Source: Candidatus Babelota bacterium
GTDB taxonomy: Bacteria; Babelota; Babeliae; Babelales; Babelaceae
Reading direction: 5' to 3'
Assembly: GCA_023379005.1 (NCBI GenBank)
Contig: JAMCTG010000005.1
Coordinates: 248,001 to 312,000, forward strand
Length of the DNA: 64,000 nt
The notes below the pieces were generated by a model. It worked only from the letters and a program-made list of their open reading frames with translations. It did not search any database and was not told the origin of the DNA. Every line of letters starts with the position of its first letter. Position 1 is the first letter of the stretch. Positions 45,312 through 53,280 of the stretch are shown here, one piece after another. The translations under genes and the position numbers were made by a program.

Positions 45312-45974
45312 ATGAAATATACAAAAACATTATTTGCAAGTTTAACAATTTGCTCTCTGTTTTCAAATCAACAACATATTGTTAAAGATGGTCATCCTAT
45401 ATTATTAAAATCACAAGTTTTACATGTAATTGATGGTGTTCCTTTTGGTATAGATGAATTTGCAATTTATGACATGATCATTGTAGGTCATAACCTAAGA
45501 GAACTTCAAAATGGAAAAAAAGATGCTTCAGGAAATAAGATAGGAAAATACGAGATTCAAGGACAGAAATATACTTTAAATGAATTAGTTGAAGAAGAAG
45601 AAAAAGATAGAAATAATCCAAAAATCAAAGAACTATTAGAAGAAGTAAAAGATGATTTTAAAAGATTCATGATTAAATTTTCAGATAAAATAAAAGATCC
45701 AACGACAAAAGAATTTATGACACAATTAATACATGAATCTTGTGATATAAGAAATAGAAAAGATAGCTATTTACTTAGCTGGAGCAAACAAAAGGAAACA
45801 GATTTTGATGCTATGCGCAATGACGTTAAAACCTTAAAAGATTGTAATATATTTTTTACTGATCTTTTAAATTTTCTATGCGATGTAATTCATAGCTGTC
45901 CAAAAGGTGTTAAACGATATAAAGAATTAAAACATACTTTAGAAAGTCATCATAAGTCTGAGCATGCAGCGTAA
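45312..45974 (+). CDS. Secreted helical protein
   Basis: 220 residues, TTGGAG before the ATG. Short signal peptide MKYTKTLFASLTICSLFS. The first 80 mature residues contain HPILLKSQVLHVIDGVPFG and KYEIQGQKYTLNELVEEEE; the remainder is a charged helical bundle (KELLEEVKDDFKRFMIKF) with three cysteines. Function unknown. Its last 11 bases overlap the start of recD2 in another frame. Confidence 0.68.
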   Translation: MKYTKTLFASLTICSLFSNQQHIVKDGHPILLKSQVLHVIDGVPFGIDEFAIYDMIIVGHNLRELQNGKKDASGNKIGKYEIQGQKYTLNELVEEEEKDRNNPKIKELLEEVKDDFKRFMIKFSDKIKDPTTKEFMTQLIHESCDIRNRKDSYLLSWSKQKETDFDAMRNDVKTLKDCNIFFTDLLNFLCDVIHSCPKGVKRYKELKHTLESHHKSEHAA

Positions 45975-48168
45975 TTTTGCAAATGAAAATAATCAAGAAT
46001 TAGAATTAATTTCAGGAACTATAGAAAAATTTATTTTTCAAAATAGTGATAATGGGTTTTCTGTATTCATTTTAAATAATTTTTCAAAATTACAAATTAC
46101 TGTTACAGGGTTTTTAACAGGAATACAGATTGGCCAAGATGTACAACTAAAAGGCAAATGGATTTTTCATAAAAAATTTGGCAAACAATTCGAAGCCCAA
46201 AATTGCATAATTACTTTACCTACAAGTATTACAGGTTTGAAAAGATATCTTGGTTCAGGCCTTATAAAAGGCATTGGAAAAATTTATGCAGAAAAACTTG
46301 TTAATAAATTTGGAATCGAAGTTTTAGAAATAATTGAACACAAGGCTGAAAGGCTTAGTGAAATTCCTGGAATTGGGCCAAAACGCATAGAAACAATTGT
46401 TAATGCTTGGAAAGACCAAAAAGAAATTGCAGGCATCATGGTATTTTTGCAAGACAAAGGAATTTCTCCTGCGTATGCTGCAAAAATTTACAAACGTTAT
46501 AAAAATGAAGCAATTTCAGTTTTGCACGAAAATCCTTACAAACTTGCACAGGATATTTGGGGAATTGGTTTTAAACTAGCAGATGAGATTGCTCAAAAAA
46601 TTGGTTTTGCAAAAAATAGTCCTCAACGAATTAAAGCAGGAATAGTTTATGCAATTACTTTAGCCACTCAACAGGGAAATTTATATTGTGAACTTGAAGA
46701 TTTAAAATCAAAAACTTCAGAATTGTTAGAGTTAAATATCCAAGATTCTTTAATACTTTTAAAAAATGCGTTTATCGAACTTTATGAACAAGGCAGCATA
46801 AAGCACATAACGTACAATAATTTAACATATGTTACCTTGGCTCAATATTATTATAGTGAAATCGGTATCTGTGAAAAAATAAATTTTTTACAAACGGGCG
46901 GTTCAAATTTAAAATTTGATACTGAAAAAATTTATAATAATTTAAGAACAAATTCACAAGACCAAATTCAGTTAAATGAAAATCAGCAGCTGGCAATTAT
47001 GGCGGCTTTGCAAAATAAAATTACAATCATTACTGGCGGACCAGGCACTGGTAAAACAACCATAATTAAAAAACTTCTTTCAATTTTAGATGAACAAAGA
47101 GTTAGTTATAAACTAGCTGCTCCAACAGGAAGAGCTGCAAAAAGAATTATTGAAAGCACAGGAAGAGCTGCTTTTACAATTCATAGATTATTAGAATTTG
47201 ATCCTTCAATTATGAGCTTTAAGCATAATGAAAAAAATGCATTGAAATTAGATTTTTTAATTATTGATGAAGCTTCAATGATTGATGTTTTTTTAGCCCA
47301 TGCCCTTTTAAAAGCGATGCAGCAAAAAACTCACTTGATTTTTATTGGAGATATTGATCAGTTGCCTTCTGTAGGTGCTGGAAATTTTTTATCTGATATG
47401 ATTGCAAGCCAAAAAGTAACTTGTATTCGCTTAACGGAAATTTTCCGCCAAGCACAGAACAGTTTAATTATTATAAATGCCCATAAAATTAATAAAGGTG
47501 AATTTCCTGTATTAAATTTTCCAGATTCAAAAAAAGATTTTATATTTATAAAACAAGAAACTGCAGAATTGGTTCCAGATCAAATAAAAAAAATTTTTTC
47601 ACACACAATTAAAGCTCATGGAATCAATTTTAACGACGCAATTGTTCTTGCTCCTATGAATAGGGGAATTATTGGAACATATAACTTAAATGTTGTAATG
47701 CAAGAATTTTTAAACCCAGAAAATGATCCAGTAAAGTCTGTTAACGTAACTGGTACCAAATTTAAAATTGGTGACCGAGTTATGCAGATTAAGAATAATT
47801 ATGATAAATTAGTATTTAATGGAGACATTGGAATAATTGAAAAAATTGACCATGAAGAAAAAAATTTATTTGTAAATTTTCAAGATCGAATAGTTGAATA
47901 TGATTTTGAAGAATTAAATGAAATTGTACTTGCATATGCAATATCAATTCACAAAAGTCAGGGTTCAGAATTTAACGCAGTTATAGTTCCAGTTTTTATG
48001 CAGCATTTTATGTTGCTACAGAGAAATTTAATTTATACCGCAGTTACTAGAGCAAAAAAACTTTGTATTTTAATAGGGCAATCAAGAGCAATTGCAATCG
48101 CTTTGAGAAATATTAAAGGAAAAGAACGGCTTACATTTTTAAAACAATTTTTATGTTCAGAAATATGA
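45964..48168 (+). CDS. recD2: RecD2-type 5'-3' DNA helicase
   Basis: 734 residues, the usual length of stand-alone RecD2 enzymes, which work without RecBC in repair and fork processing. N-terminal OB-like part (GFSVFILNNF), helix-hairpin-helix region (SEIPGIGPKRIETIV, then DIWGIGFKLADEIA), Walker A GGPGTGKTT around 358, FLIIDEASMIDV, and the C-terminal AYAISIHKSQGSEFNAVIV with TAVTRAKKLC. Overlaps the upstream gene by 11 bases and the next by four (from the ATG at 48165). Confidence 0.95.
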   Translation: MQRNFANENNQELELISGTIEKFIFQNSDNGFSVFILNNFSKLQITVTGFLTGIQIGQDVQLKGKWIFHKKFGKQFEAQNCIITLPTSITGLKRYLGSGLIKGIGKIYAEKLVNKFGIEVLEIIEHKAERLSEIPGIGPKRIETIVNAWKDQKEIAGIMVFLQDKGISPAYAAKIYKRYKNEAISVLHENPYKLAQDIWGIGFKLADEIAQKIGFAKNSPQRIKAGIVYAITLATQQGNLYCELEDLKSKTSELLELNIQDSLILLKNAFIELYEQGSIKHITYNNLTYVTLAQYYYSEIGICEKINFLQTGGSNLKFDTEKIYNNLRTNSQDQIQLNENQQLAIMAALQNKITIITGGPGTGKTTIIKKLLSILDEQRVSYKLAAPTGRAAKRIIESTGRAAFTIHRLLEFDPSIMSFKHNEKNALKLDFLIIDEASMIDVFLAHALLKAMQQKTHLIFIGDIDQLPSVGAGNFLSDMIASQKVTCIRLTEIFRQAQNSLIIINAHKINKGEFPVLNFPDSKKDFIFIKQETAELVPDQIKKIFSHTIKAHGINFNDAIVLAPMNRGIIGTYNLNVVMQEFLNPENDPVKSVNVTGTKFKIGDRVMQIKNNYDKLVFNGDIGIIEKIDHEEKNLFVNFQDRIVEYDFEELNEIVLAYAISIHKSQGSEFNAVIVPVFMQHFMLLQRNLIYTAVTRAKKLCILIGQSRAIAIALRNIKGKERLTFLKQFLCSEI

Positions 48169-48839
48169 AACAAATTTTACTTTCAATTTTATTTTTTAAA
48201 ATTGCCTTGAGTTTTAACCCTGCTCATGGAAGCCAATTTTCTGGGGATCAAATAATAATAGTCTTAGACCCAACTGGAGATGCTCAGCATACGGGAAGAA
48301 TAATAGAAGATAGTTTTGAAAGATCTATCACATTAAAATTAGCTGAACTTATAAAAAAAGATTTAGAAAATGAAAATATTAAAGTAAGGTTAACACGTTT
48401 TGCAGGCGAAACTCTAGAACCATACCAAAATATCTCCTTTGCAAATAGACTTAATGCTGATCTTTTTATAAACCTTAATTTGTTTCAAGATTCAAAACAA
48501 ATAAATGAAATTTATATTTACAATTTGATGTACAACAAAGTATCAGATCTTTGGCCAAAAAAGTTTGATGATCTTTTTATTTGCCCTCTTGAAGATGCAT
48601 ATTTAACTAGCATTAATAAATCAATTCAATATTCAACATTATTTGCTCAATATTTATCATCATTTCCAACCAAAAGCTTTACTATCTTCGGCCCTTATGC
48701 AATTCCATTTAAACCACTTGTAGGTCTTAAACAACCAGGATTTGCAATTGAAATAGGCATAAATGAAAAAGATAATATTACAAATTTGGTGCAACCAATA
48801 TCAAACGCAATAAAACATTTAATACAAAAACTTTCATGA
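48165..48839 (+). CDS. Degenerate N-acetylmuramoyl-L-alanine amidase-like protein
   Basis: 224 residues from the ATG at 48165 (ATGA overlap with recD2; an ATG at 48153 is the alternative). A signal peptide is followed by an Amidase_3-like fold: IIIVLDPTGDAQHTGR stands where D-P-G-H-G-G should be, NADLFINLNLFQ where S-L-H-x-N should be, and FAIEIGINEKD keeps the catalytic-type Glu. Two zinc-ligand histidines thus appear to be lost, so it may bind peptidoglycan without cutting it. The GerMN-like neighbour supports an envelope role. Confidence 0.65.
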   Translation: MKQILLSILFFKIALSFNPAHGSQFSGDQIIIVLDPTGDAQHTGRIIEDSFERSITLKLAELIKKDLENENIKVRLTRFAGETLEPYQNISFANRLNADLFINLNLFQDSKQINEIYIYNLMYNKVSDLWPKKFDDLFICPLEDAYLTSINKSIQYSTLFAQYLSSFPTKSFTIFGPYAIPFKPLVGLKQPGFAIEIGINEKDNITNLVQPISNAIKHLIQKLS

Positions 48840-49369
48840 ATAAAAAATATATTTTAATTTTTCTTTTATCGTTTTTTGCAGGCATTTTATTTTTTGCTTT
48901 CTACAACGAAATGATAATTTTTAGATGGCCATATTATAAATATGAAGATGTGCATTTAAAAAAAGCACAAACTCAATTTGTAACTTTATATTGGTGGCAA
49001 AATAATAAATGGAATACTGAAAAAGTAGAAGTTTTAAGATTTGATGATATCCCAAATACCTCATATAACATACTAATCAGCTGGTTAAATGCCGTGGAAG
49101 AAGAAAAAGCAACGGGAAAAAAAATTAGCCTAGAATCAGTTATTTTGGATAGCACCCAAAATGAATTATATGTTTCTTTTACAAGAAATCCTTTTGATAA
49201 ACAATCATCGACATATAATAAATGGATGTTTATTGAAGGGATCTTGAAAACTTTAAGAGAAAATAACATCAAAGTTAATGGTGTCCACTTTCTTGCACAT
49301 CATCAACCAATTCAAGATTTCCATCTAGATTTTTCAAAAACCTGGCCTATTGAAGGAATGACTAATTAA
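48836..49369 (+). CDS. GerMN-domain-like membrane-anchored protein
   Basis: 177 residues, starting four bases before the end of the amidase-like gene. One N-terminal transmembrane helix (YILIFLLSFFAGILFFAFY), then QFVTLYWWQNNKW, VEVLRFDDIPNTSYNILISW, SLESVILDSTQNELYVSF and FIEGILKTLRENNIKVNGVH. The order (short strand opening, a loop near residues 65-85, a strand pair, a helix) follows the GerMN domain, which in other bacteria occurs next to or fused with amidases. Confidence 0.6.
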   Translation: MNKKYILIFLLSFFAGILFFAFYNEMIIFRWPYYKYEDVHLKKAQTQFVTLYWWQNNKWNTEKVEVLRFDDIPNTSYNILISWLNAVEEEKATGKKISLESVILDSTQNELYVSFTRNPFDKQSSTYNKWMFIEGILKTLRENNIKVNGVHFLAHHQPIQDFHLDFSKTWPIEGMTN

Positions 49370-49401
49370 TTATTTTATATAAAACAAGAAAAAGCCTTTA
49401 G

Positions 49402-49429
49402 TTGACAATAAAATTGCTAATGTTAAAGT
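49402..49429 (+). promoter_or_regulatory. Predicted promoter of the secreted paralog pair
   Basis: A perfect TTGACA at 49402-49407 is followed after 16 bases by TAAAGT at 49424-49429, about 33 bases before the next ATG. The -35 box is strong and the -10 box weak; TATAAA at 49429 is an alternative at a longer spacing. Confidence 0.4.
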
Positions 49430-49461
49430 ATAAATATTATTAATATCATCTAGATCCGGCT

Positions 49462-50091
49462 ATGAAAAAATTATTCTTTTTAATTATATGTTTATTTTCG
49501 TCTCAAGTTTTTTCGAAAAATCAATATCATGATCAAATTATTGATGCTATAAGAAATTCAAAATTAGAATCTTTAAAAGACATTTTTAATAAAACTCAAG
49601 TTTCGAAAAAAGAAAAAGAAAACTATTTAGTTTTTGCTCAAGAAATTTTTGAAAGAAGAGACTATAATTTTAAAAATTTTGAAAATTCAAAGATATCTGA
49701 TGAATTTCTTTTGTACAAACTTAAAAGATCAAAATTAAAACAAGCTTTATTTTTTGGAGCTGAAGGTATTTCAATTCTCTCCAAGATTTTTAAATATATA
49801 ACATATGTAGCAATCTTTCGGGATATTGTTTTGGACCCTAAAATAAGTAATTCTATGCGCAACATTCTTAGAAATTCTGATTCTAAATCTGCTTTTAAAT
49901 CAGAATTCAATCGTATATTACCAGACCTATTCGATATGGGTTCTTTAATTTTTGTTTTAAATTTATTGTCCAATACAAATAAATATTTTAAAAGGGAATC
50001 ACTAGAAGAATTGGTTAATGATGCATTATCAATCAAAGAGTTAATTAGAAGCCAAAATAGTGAAGAAATTACAGGAATAACAAATTCATGA
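49462..50091 (+). CDS. Secreted/membrane paralog 1
   Basis: 209 residues. Signal peptide MKKLFFLIICLFSSQVFS, then QIIDAIRNSKLESLKDIFNK, an ankyrin-like first helix pair, then KEKENYLVFAQEIFERRDYN. The central part holds hydrophobic helices (ISILSKIFKYITYVAIF; LFDMGSLIFVLNLL). The next gene repeats this layout. Function unknown. Four-base overlap with the next gene. Confidence 0.68.
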   Translation: MKKLFFLIICLFSSQVFSKNQYHDQIIDAIRNSKLESLKDIFNKTQVSKKEKENYLVFAQEIFERRDYNFKNFENSKISDEFLLYKLKRSKLKQALFFGAEGISILSKIFKYITYVAIFRDIVLDPKISNSMRNILRNSDSKSAFKSEFNRILPDLFDMGSLIFVLNLLSNTNKYFKRESLEELVNDALSIKELIRSQNSEEITGITNS

Positions 50092-50666
50092 AAAAATTAT
50101 TTTTAACAATACTTTTAAGTTTTAACATTTTATTATTCGCTGAAGCTGAATATTTTTGGCAAAAGGCTTATAATAAGCAAGTTGAAGATGCTATTAAAAA
50201 TTCTAAAGTTGATGATTTAAAAAGTATTTTAGAAATTGTAAAACTAACACCTGAAGAAAAAGCATTTTTTTTAAATATGATAGATGAAGCTATAAAAGAC
50301 CAAGAAGAAAATTTAAACAATTTTAGCATGTTCAGTAACAGCAAACTTAATATGAAATTAATTCCACATAAAGATTCATTAGTATTTCAAGATTATTTAT
50401 CAAAATTTACCGTGTTAGTAGCTTCTACTGGGTTAGTTGCATATTTAATGCAAGAAGATCCTGACAAAGAAGATCTAGTGGATAAAGCAAAGTACGGAAT
50501 TCCTTTTGCAGGAGTATGTGCAATTCTTGATTTTATTTTAATTTTCAATAACGGAATTAAAACTTATAGAGTTTTAAAAAATGTCCGTGATGAAGCTTAT
50601 GATATTAAAGAAATTATTGAAGAACATAATAAATCTGTTGAGATTCCGCCTGTTAATCCAGTTTAA
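50088..50666 (+). CDS. Secreted/membrane paralog 2
   Basis: 192 residues, coupled to paralog 1 by ATGA. Signal peptide MKKLFLTILLSFNILLFA. QVEDAIKNSKVDDLKSILEI parallels the first gene, and SKFTVLVASTGLVAYLM plus GIPFAGVCAILDFILIFNN are two hydrophobic helices. The C-terminal VRDEAYDIKEIIEEHNKS also matches the pattern of paralog 1 (DALSIKELIRSQNSEE). The signal-plus-single-repeat plan recalls the ankyrin-like family at 19-23 kb. Confidence 0.68.
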   Translation: MKKLFLTILLSFNILLFAEAEYFWQKAYNKQVEDAIKNSKVDDLKSILEIVKLTPEEKAFFLNMIDEAIKDQEENLNNFSMFSNSKLNMKLIPHKDSLVFQDYLSKFTVLVASTGLVAYLMQEDPDKEDLVDKAKYGIPFAGVCAILDFILIFNNGIKTYRVLKNVRDEAYDIKEIIEEHNKSVEIPPVNPV

Positions 50667-50905
50667 TTCCAACCATTAATAATTGTACAAATAAACTCTG
50701 GTGATAATTCTAAATCATCATCATTATCTTCTTCTTTTTGATATTCTTGAACCAAATTCTCCATAAAAAATTCGATTATATCATAAATATTTATATTCTT
50801 TGCAATTAAGTTTTTAAGTAAAAGTCTCATATCTGGAATAGCAGATAAATTAGAATTTACTGAAAATACAATTAAACTCAAAAATAATATTTTCTTTAAT
50901 TTCAT
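50663..50905 (-). CDS. Small secreted acidic protein
   Basis: 80 residues from the ATG at 50905; an ATG two codons upstream overlaps the GGGGGATG ribosome site. Signal peptide MKLKKILFLSLIVFSVNSNLSA. The short mature part ends with an acidic stretch (YQKEEDNDDDLELSPEF) and ICTIINGWN. Convergent with paralog 2, sharing four bases at the stops. Function unknown. Confidence 0.65.
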   Translation of the reverse strand: MKLKKILFLSLIVFSVNSNLSAIPDMRLLLKNLIAKNINIYDIIEFFMENLVQEYQKEEDNDDDLELSPEFICTIINGWN

Positions 50906-50991
50906 ATGCATCCCCCTTTAAAATTTTTTTCCTAAATTTTTTTTGTGATAATATTATAAATTAAATTAAACCGCAAAAAAAAGAAGGCATT

Positions 50992-51618
50992 ATGTTAACA
51001 AATTTTTACATTACTTTTTTGGGATTATTAACTTTTTCAAATATATTTTCCAACCAAGAACAAGAATTAAGACAGAATTTTATTTTAAAACTACACGAAA
51101 TTGGGGCAATTAAATTTGGAAAATTTACACTTAAAAGTGGAATTGAATCTTCATATTATATAGATTTAAGACTAATAATTTCTTACCCAAAAATGCTTAA
51201 ACAAGCAGCAAATTTAATATCCCAAAAAATAAAAAGTTTAGATTTTGATGTTATTTGTCCGGTTCCTTATGGAGCAATTCCCGTTGCAACAGCTACATCA
51301 ATATTAACTGAAAAGCCACTTGTTATGCATAGAAAAGAACAAAAGGATCATGGAACAAAAAAATTGGTCGAAGGGACATTTAAAAATGGAGATAGTTGTT
51401 TGGTTATTGAAGATGTTGTGACATCTGGAACTAGTATTTTAGAATCGATAAAAATTTTAGAAAAAGAATTTAAAATTAAACATATTGCTTTTTTAATTGA
51501 CCGCGAGCAAGGTGGTAAACAACGTCTTGAAAATCTTGGATATAATGTTGTTTCAATTTTTTCTATAAATGAAATTATTCAAGTATTAACTAAATTTAAT
51601 AAGATAGACACAAATTAA
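50992..51618 (+). CDS. pyrE: Orotate phosphoribosyltransferase with signal-peptide-like N-terminus
   Basis: 208 residues, AAGAAGG before the ATG. Makes OMP from orotate and PRPP. FGKFTLKSGIESSYYIDLR, CPVPYGAIPVATATS, HRKEQKDHGTKKLVEGTF, the PRPP loop VIEDVVTSGTS (138-148) and LIDREQGGKQRLENLGY closely follow the OPRT half of eukaryotic UMP synthase. The first 20 residues (MLTNFYITFLGLLTFSNIFS) are hydrophobic and absent from normal OPRTs, so the enzyme may be exported. No pyrF domain follows; a terminator comes directly after. Eukaryotic or bacterial-symbiont origin is an inference. Confidence 0.88.
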   Translation: MLTNFYITFLGLLTFSNIFSNQEQELRQNFILKLHEIGAIKFGKFTLKSGIESSYYIDLRLIISYPKMLKQAANLISQKIKSLDFDVICPVPYGAIPVATATSILTEKPLVMHRKEQKDHGTKKLVEGTFKNGDSCLVIEDVVTSGTSILESIKILEKEFKIKHIAFLIDREQGGKQRLENLGYNVVSIFSINEIIQVLTKFNKIDTN

Positions 51619-51630
51619 AAAATAAAAATT

Positions 51631-51665
51631 AAAAAAGTCCTATCAAAAATTGATAGGACTTTTTT
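51631..51665. terminator. Bidirectional intrinsic terminator after pyrE
   Basis: AAAAAAGTCCTATCA and TGATAGGACTTTTTT form a perfect 15-base stem with a five-base loop, with A- and T-runs on either side. It separates pyrE from the convergent thioredoxin-like gene. Confidence 0.92.
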
Positions 51666-51691
51666 TAATAAAAATAAACTTTGTCTGCGCT

Positions 51692-51958
51692 TTATTTTCC
51701 CACAGCCAAAATTTCATCAAATTTTTTTCTTAACACATGTTCCGTTGCATCACCCATAGACATATATTCACCATTAATTAATAAACATGGGCTAGAACTT
51801 TCTGCATGTTCTTTTATTAAATCTTGAGCTTCATTGGAAATTGCGTCAATTTCTCTTACAGTTAATGTGGGATATTCTGTTTTCAATTTCTTCAGAATAC
51901 CAATCACCCGTAAACACCTGACACAACCTATGGTAGTAAGAACAGTTACACGAATCAT
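51692..51958 (-). CDS. Thioredoxin/glutaredoxin-like small protein
   Basis: 88 residues, GGAGAG before the ATG, no signal peptide. VTVLTTIGCVRCLRVIGIL carries a CxxC motif (CVRC) after the first strand, and SSSPCLLINGEYMSMGD contains the cis-Pro-like position before strand 3. The size and layout suit a thioredoxin-fold protein of the glutaredoxin or TlpA-like small group. Redox partner unknown. It is followed upstream by the AspRS-like gene, 27 bases away on the same strand. Confidence 0.75.
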   Translation of the reverse strand: MIRVTVLTTIGCVRCLRVIGILKKLKTEYPTLTVREIDAISNEAQDLIKEHAESSSPCLLINGEYMSMGDATEHVLRKKFDEILAVGK

Positions 51959-51985
51959 TACTTTCTCTCCAATTTTTTTTATTTA

Positions 51986-52861
51986 TTAAAACATATCACG
52001 AGTAGCTGACATGTCAGATCTTGATTTTACTGCTCCGTAATATTTATCTTCATTTATCATTTTTAGAGCTCTAATTAATCTTGTAAGACCAATTCCGCCA
52101 CCACAGCGTGGGAAAAAATCGAAACTCAAAAATTCATTCAATTCTTTTAAAACTCTTTCTTTTCCAAAATGTGCATATAAAATATTTGCATACATCCCAT
52201 TGCTGATTGTATGGAATAATTCTCTCATCTCTTCTCTATCTGTGCTTCTTTCTGCAGACCCTACAGTTTCGACTCCAAATAAAATAACATCTATTTTTTT
52301 TGCAACGTCGCCATCTTTTTTCATATTCCAAAATGGACTTGTATACTGAGGAAAATTTTTCAAAAAGAATACTGAACCCAATTCTTCATTAATTTTTTCT
52401 TCGCATTTACTATCAATTTCTTTAACTTTAAAATGACTTGCTACATCCAAATAATTTGCTGCTTTAAATTCTTGTTTATCTCCAAAACCAAGATATTCAA
52501 TAAAGTCCTCTTCTAATTTTTGAAGCTCTTCAATCCCACCATGTGTTTCGAATTCGAACATTGGAAAAATCAATTCATGTCTTCCTGGAATTGGATTTGG
52601 TTCTTGTCTATAACTTGTTGTTACACAAAAAAGCCCGGGAACTTCCGGGTTTCTTAAAAGATCATGCTCGAGCCACATTTGTCCAGTCTGAGGCAGGGGC
52701 CATAAAGTATTTGCATAATTATATGTTGCAATTGTTTTTGGATCTTCACATGCTGCCAAAATGCTTAGCCGTGATTGAGGATGAACTTCAATATAACCTC
52801 TGCTTTTAAAAAAATTGCGTAATTTTGTAACCGCAAAATCAAAATACACAAAGTCTTTCAT
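51986..52861 (-). CDS. Class II AspRS/AsnRS-like enzyme without anticodon-binding domain
   Basis: 291 residues from the ATG at 52861 (GGAAGGGAAAG upstream). It has only the class II catalytic core: FCVTTSYRQEPNPIPGRHEL is motif 2 and GGGIGLTRLIRALKM motif 3; no N-terminal OB-fold is present. Stand-alone cores of this type act in other organisms as asparagine synthetases or tRNA-independent ligases (archaeal AS-AR type), which is the most likely role. Aspartyl-AMP chemistry is expected but the product is inferred. Confidence 0.75.
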   Translation of the reverse strand: MKDFVYFDFAVTKLRNFFKSRGYIEVHPQSRLSILAACEDPKTIATYNYANTLWPLPQTGQMWLEHDLLRNPEVPGLFCVTTSYRQEPNPIPGRHELIFPMFEFETHGGIEELQKLEEDFIEYLGFGDKQEFKAANYLDVASHFKVKEIDSKCEEKINEELGSVFFLKNFPQYTSPFWNMKKDGDVAKKIDVILFGVETVGSAERSTDREEMRELFHTISNGMYANILYAHFGKERVLKELNEFLSFDFFPRCGGGIGLTRLIRALKMINEDKYYGAVKSRSDMSATRDMF

Positions 52862-53019
52862 TTTAATCTTTCCCTTCCTATTTAATTTAAAAAATGCCTG
52901 ATAAACAATATCACACACAAAAAAAGTTTCAAGGAAATAGAATCCTTTGACAAATTTATGTTCAATGTATTAATAATTATCAATATTAATATTTCTTTTA
53001 CAATAAAAAAGGAGAATCA

Positions 53020-53232
53020 ATGGAAAGAACTGAAACAAAACATACAATACAGGGATTATTACTTGTAATAACTGGTACAGCTTTGTTATTACATACACTT
53101 GGTGTATTCGTTGCTGTTATAAGATATCTTTTGATTTTATTATCTTTAGGCTTGATTGTATTTGGATTTAATAGAGGAAATTTTTTGGCTAAATTAGGTT
53201 CATTAACTCAAGGCTTAAAAAAAAGAAGATAA
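53020..53232 (+). CDS. Small two-helix membrane protein
   Basis: 70 residues with AAAGGAG before the ATG. Two hydrophobic helices (GLLLVITGTALLLHTLGVF; YLLILLSLGLIVFGFN), then a basic tail (LTQGLKKRR). It resembles the N-terminal membrane part of LiaF-like proteins, as in the gene at 4.8 kb, but has no soluble domain. TTGACA at 52947-52952 is a likely -35 box. Confidence 0.65.
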   Translation: MERTETKHTIQGLLLVITGTALLLHTLGVFVAVIRYLLILLSLGLIVFGFNRGNFLAKLGSLTQGLKKRR

Positions 53233-53241
53233 TCTTTTATA

Positions 53242-53264
53242 AGGGCTGCTAGTTGTGCAGCCCT
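53242..53264 (+). terminator. Intrinsic terminator after the small membrane protein
   Basis: AGGGCTGC and GCAGCCCT form a perfect eight-base GC-rich stem with a seven-base loop. AAATTATTTTTTTT follows, so it ends plus-strand transcription just before the convergent channel gene. Confidence 0.82.
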
Positions 53265-53280
53265 AAATTATTTTTTTTCT

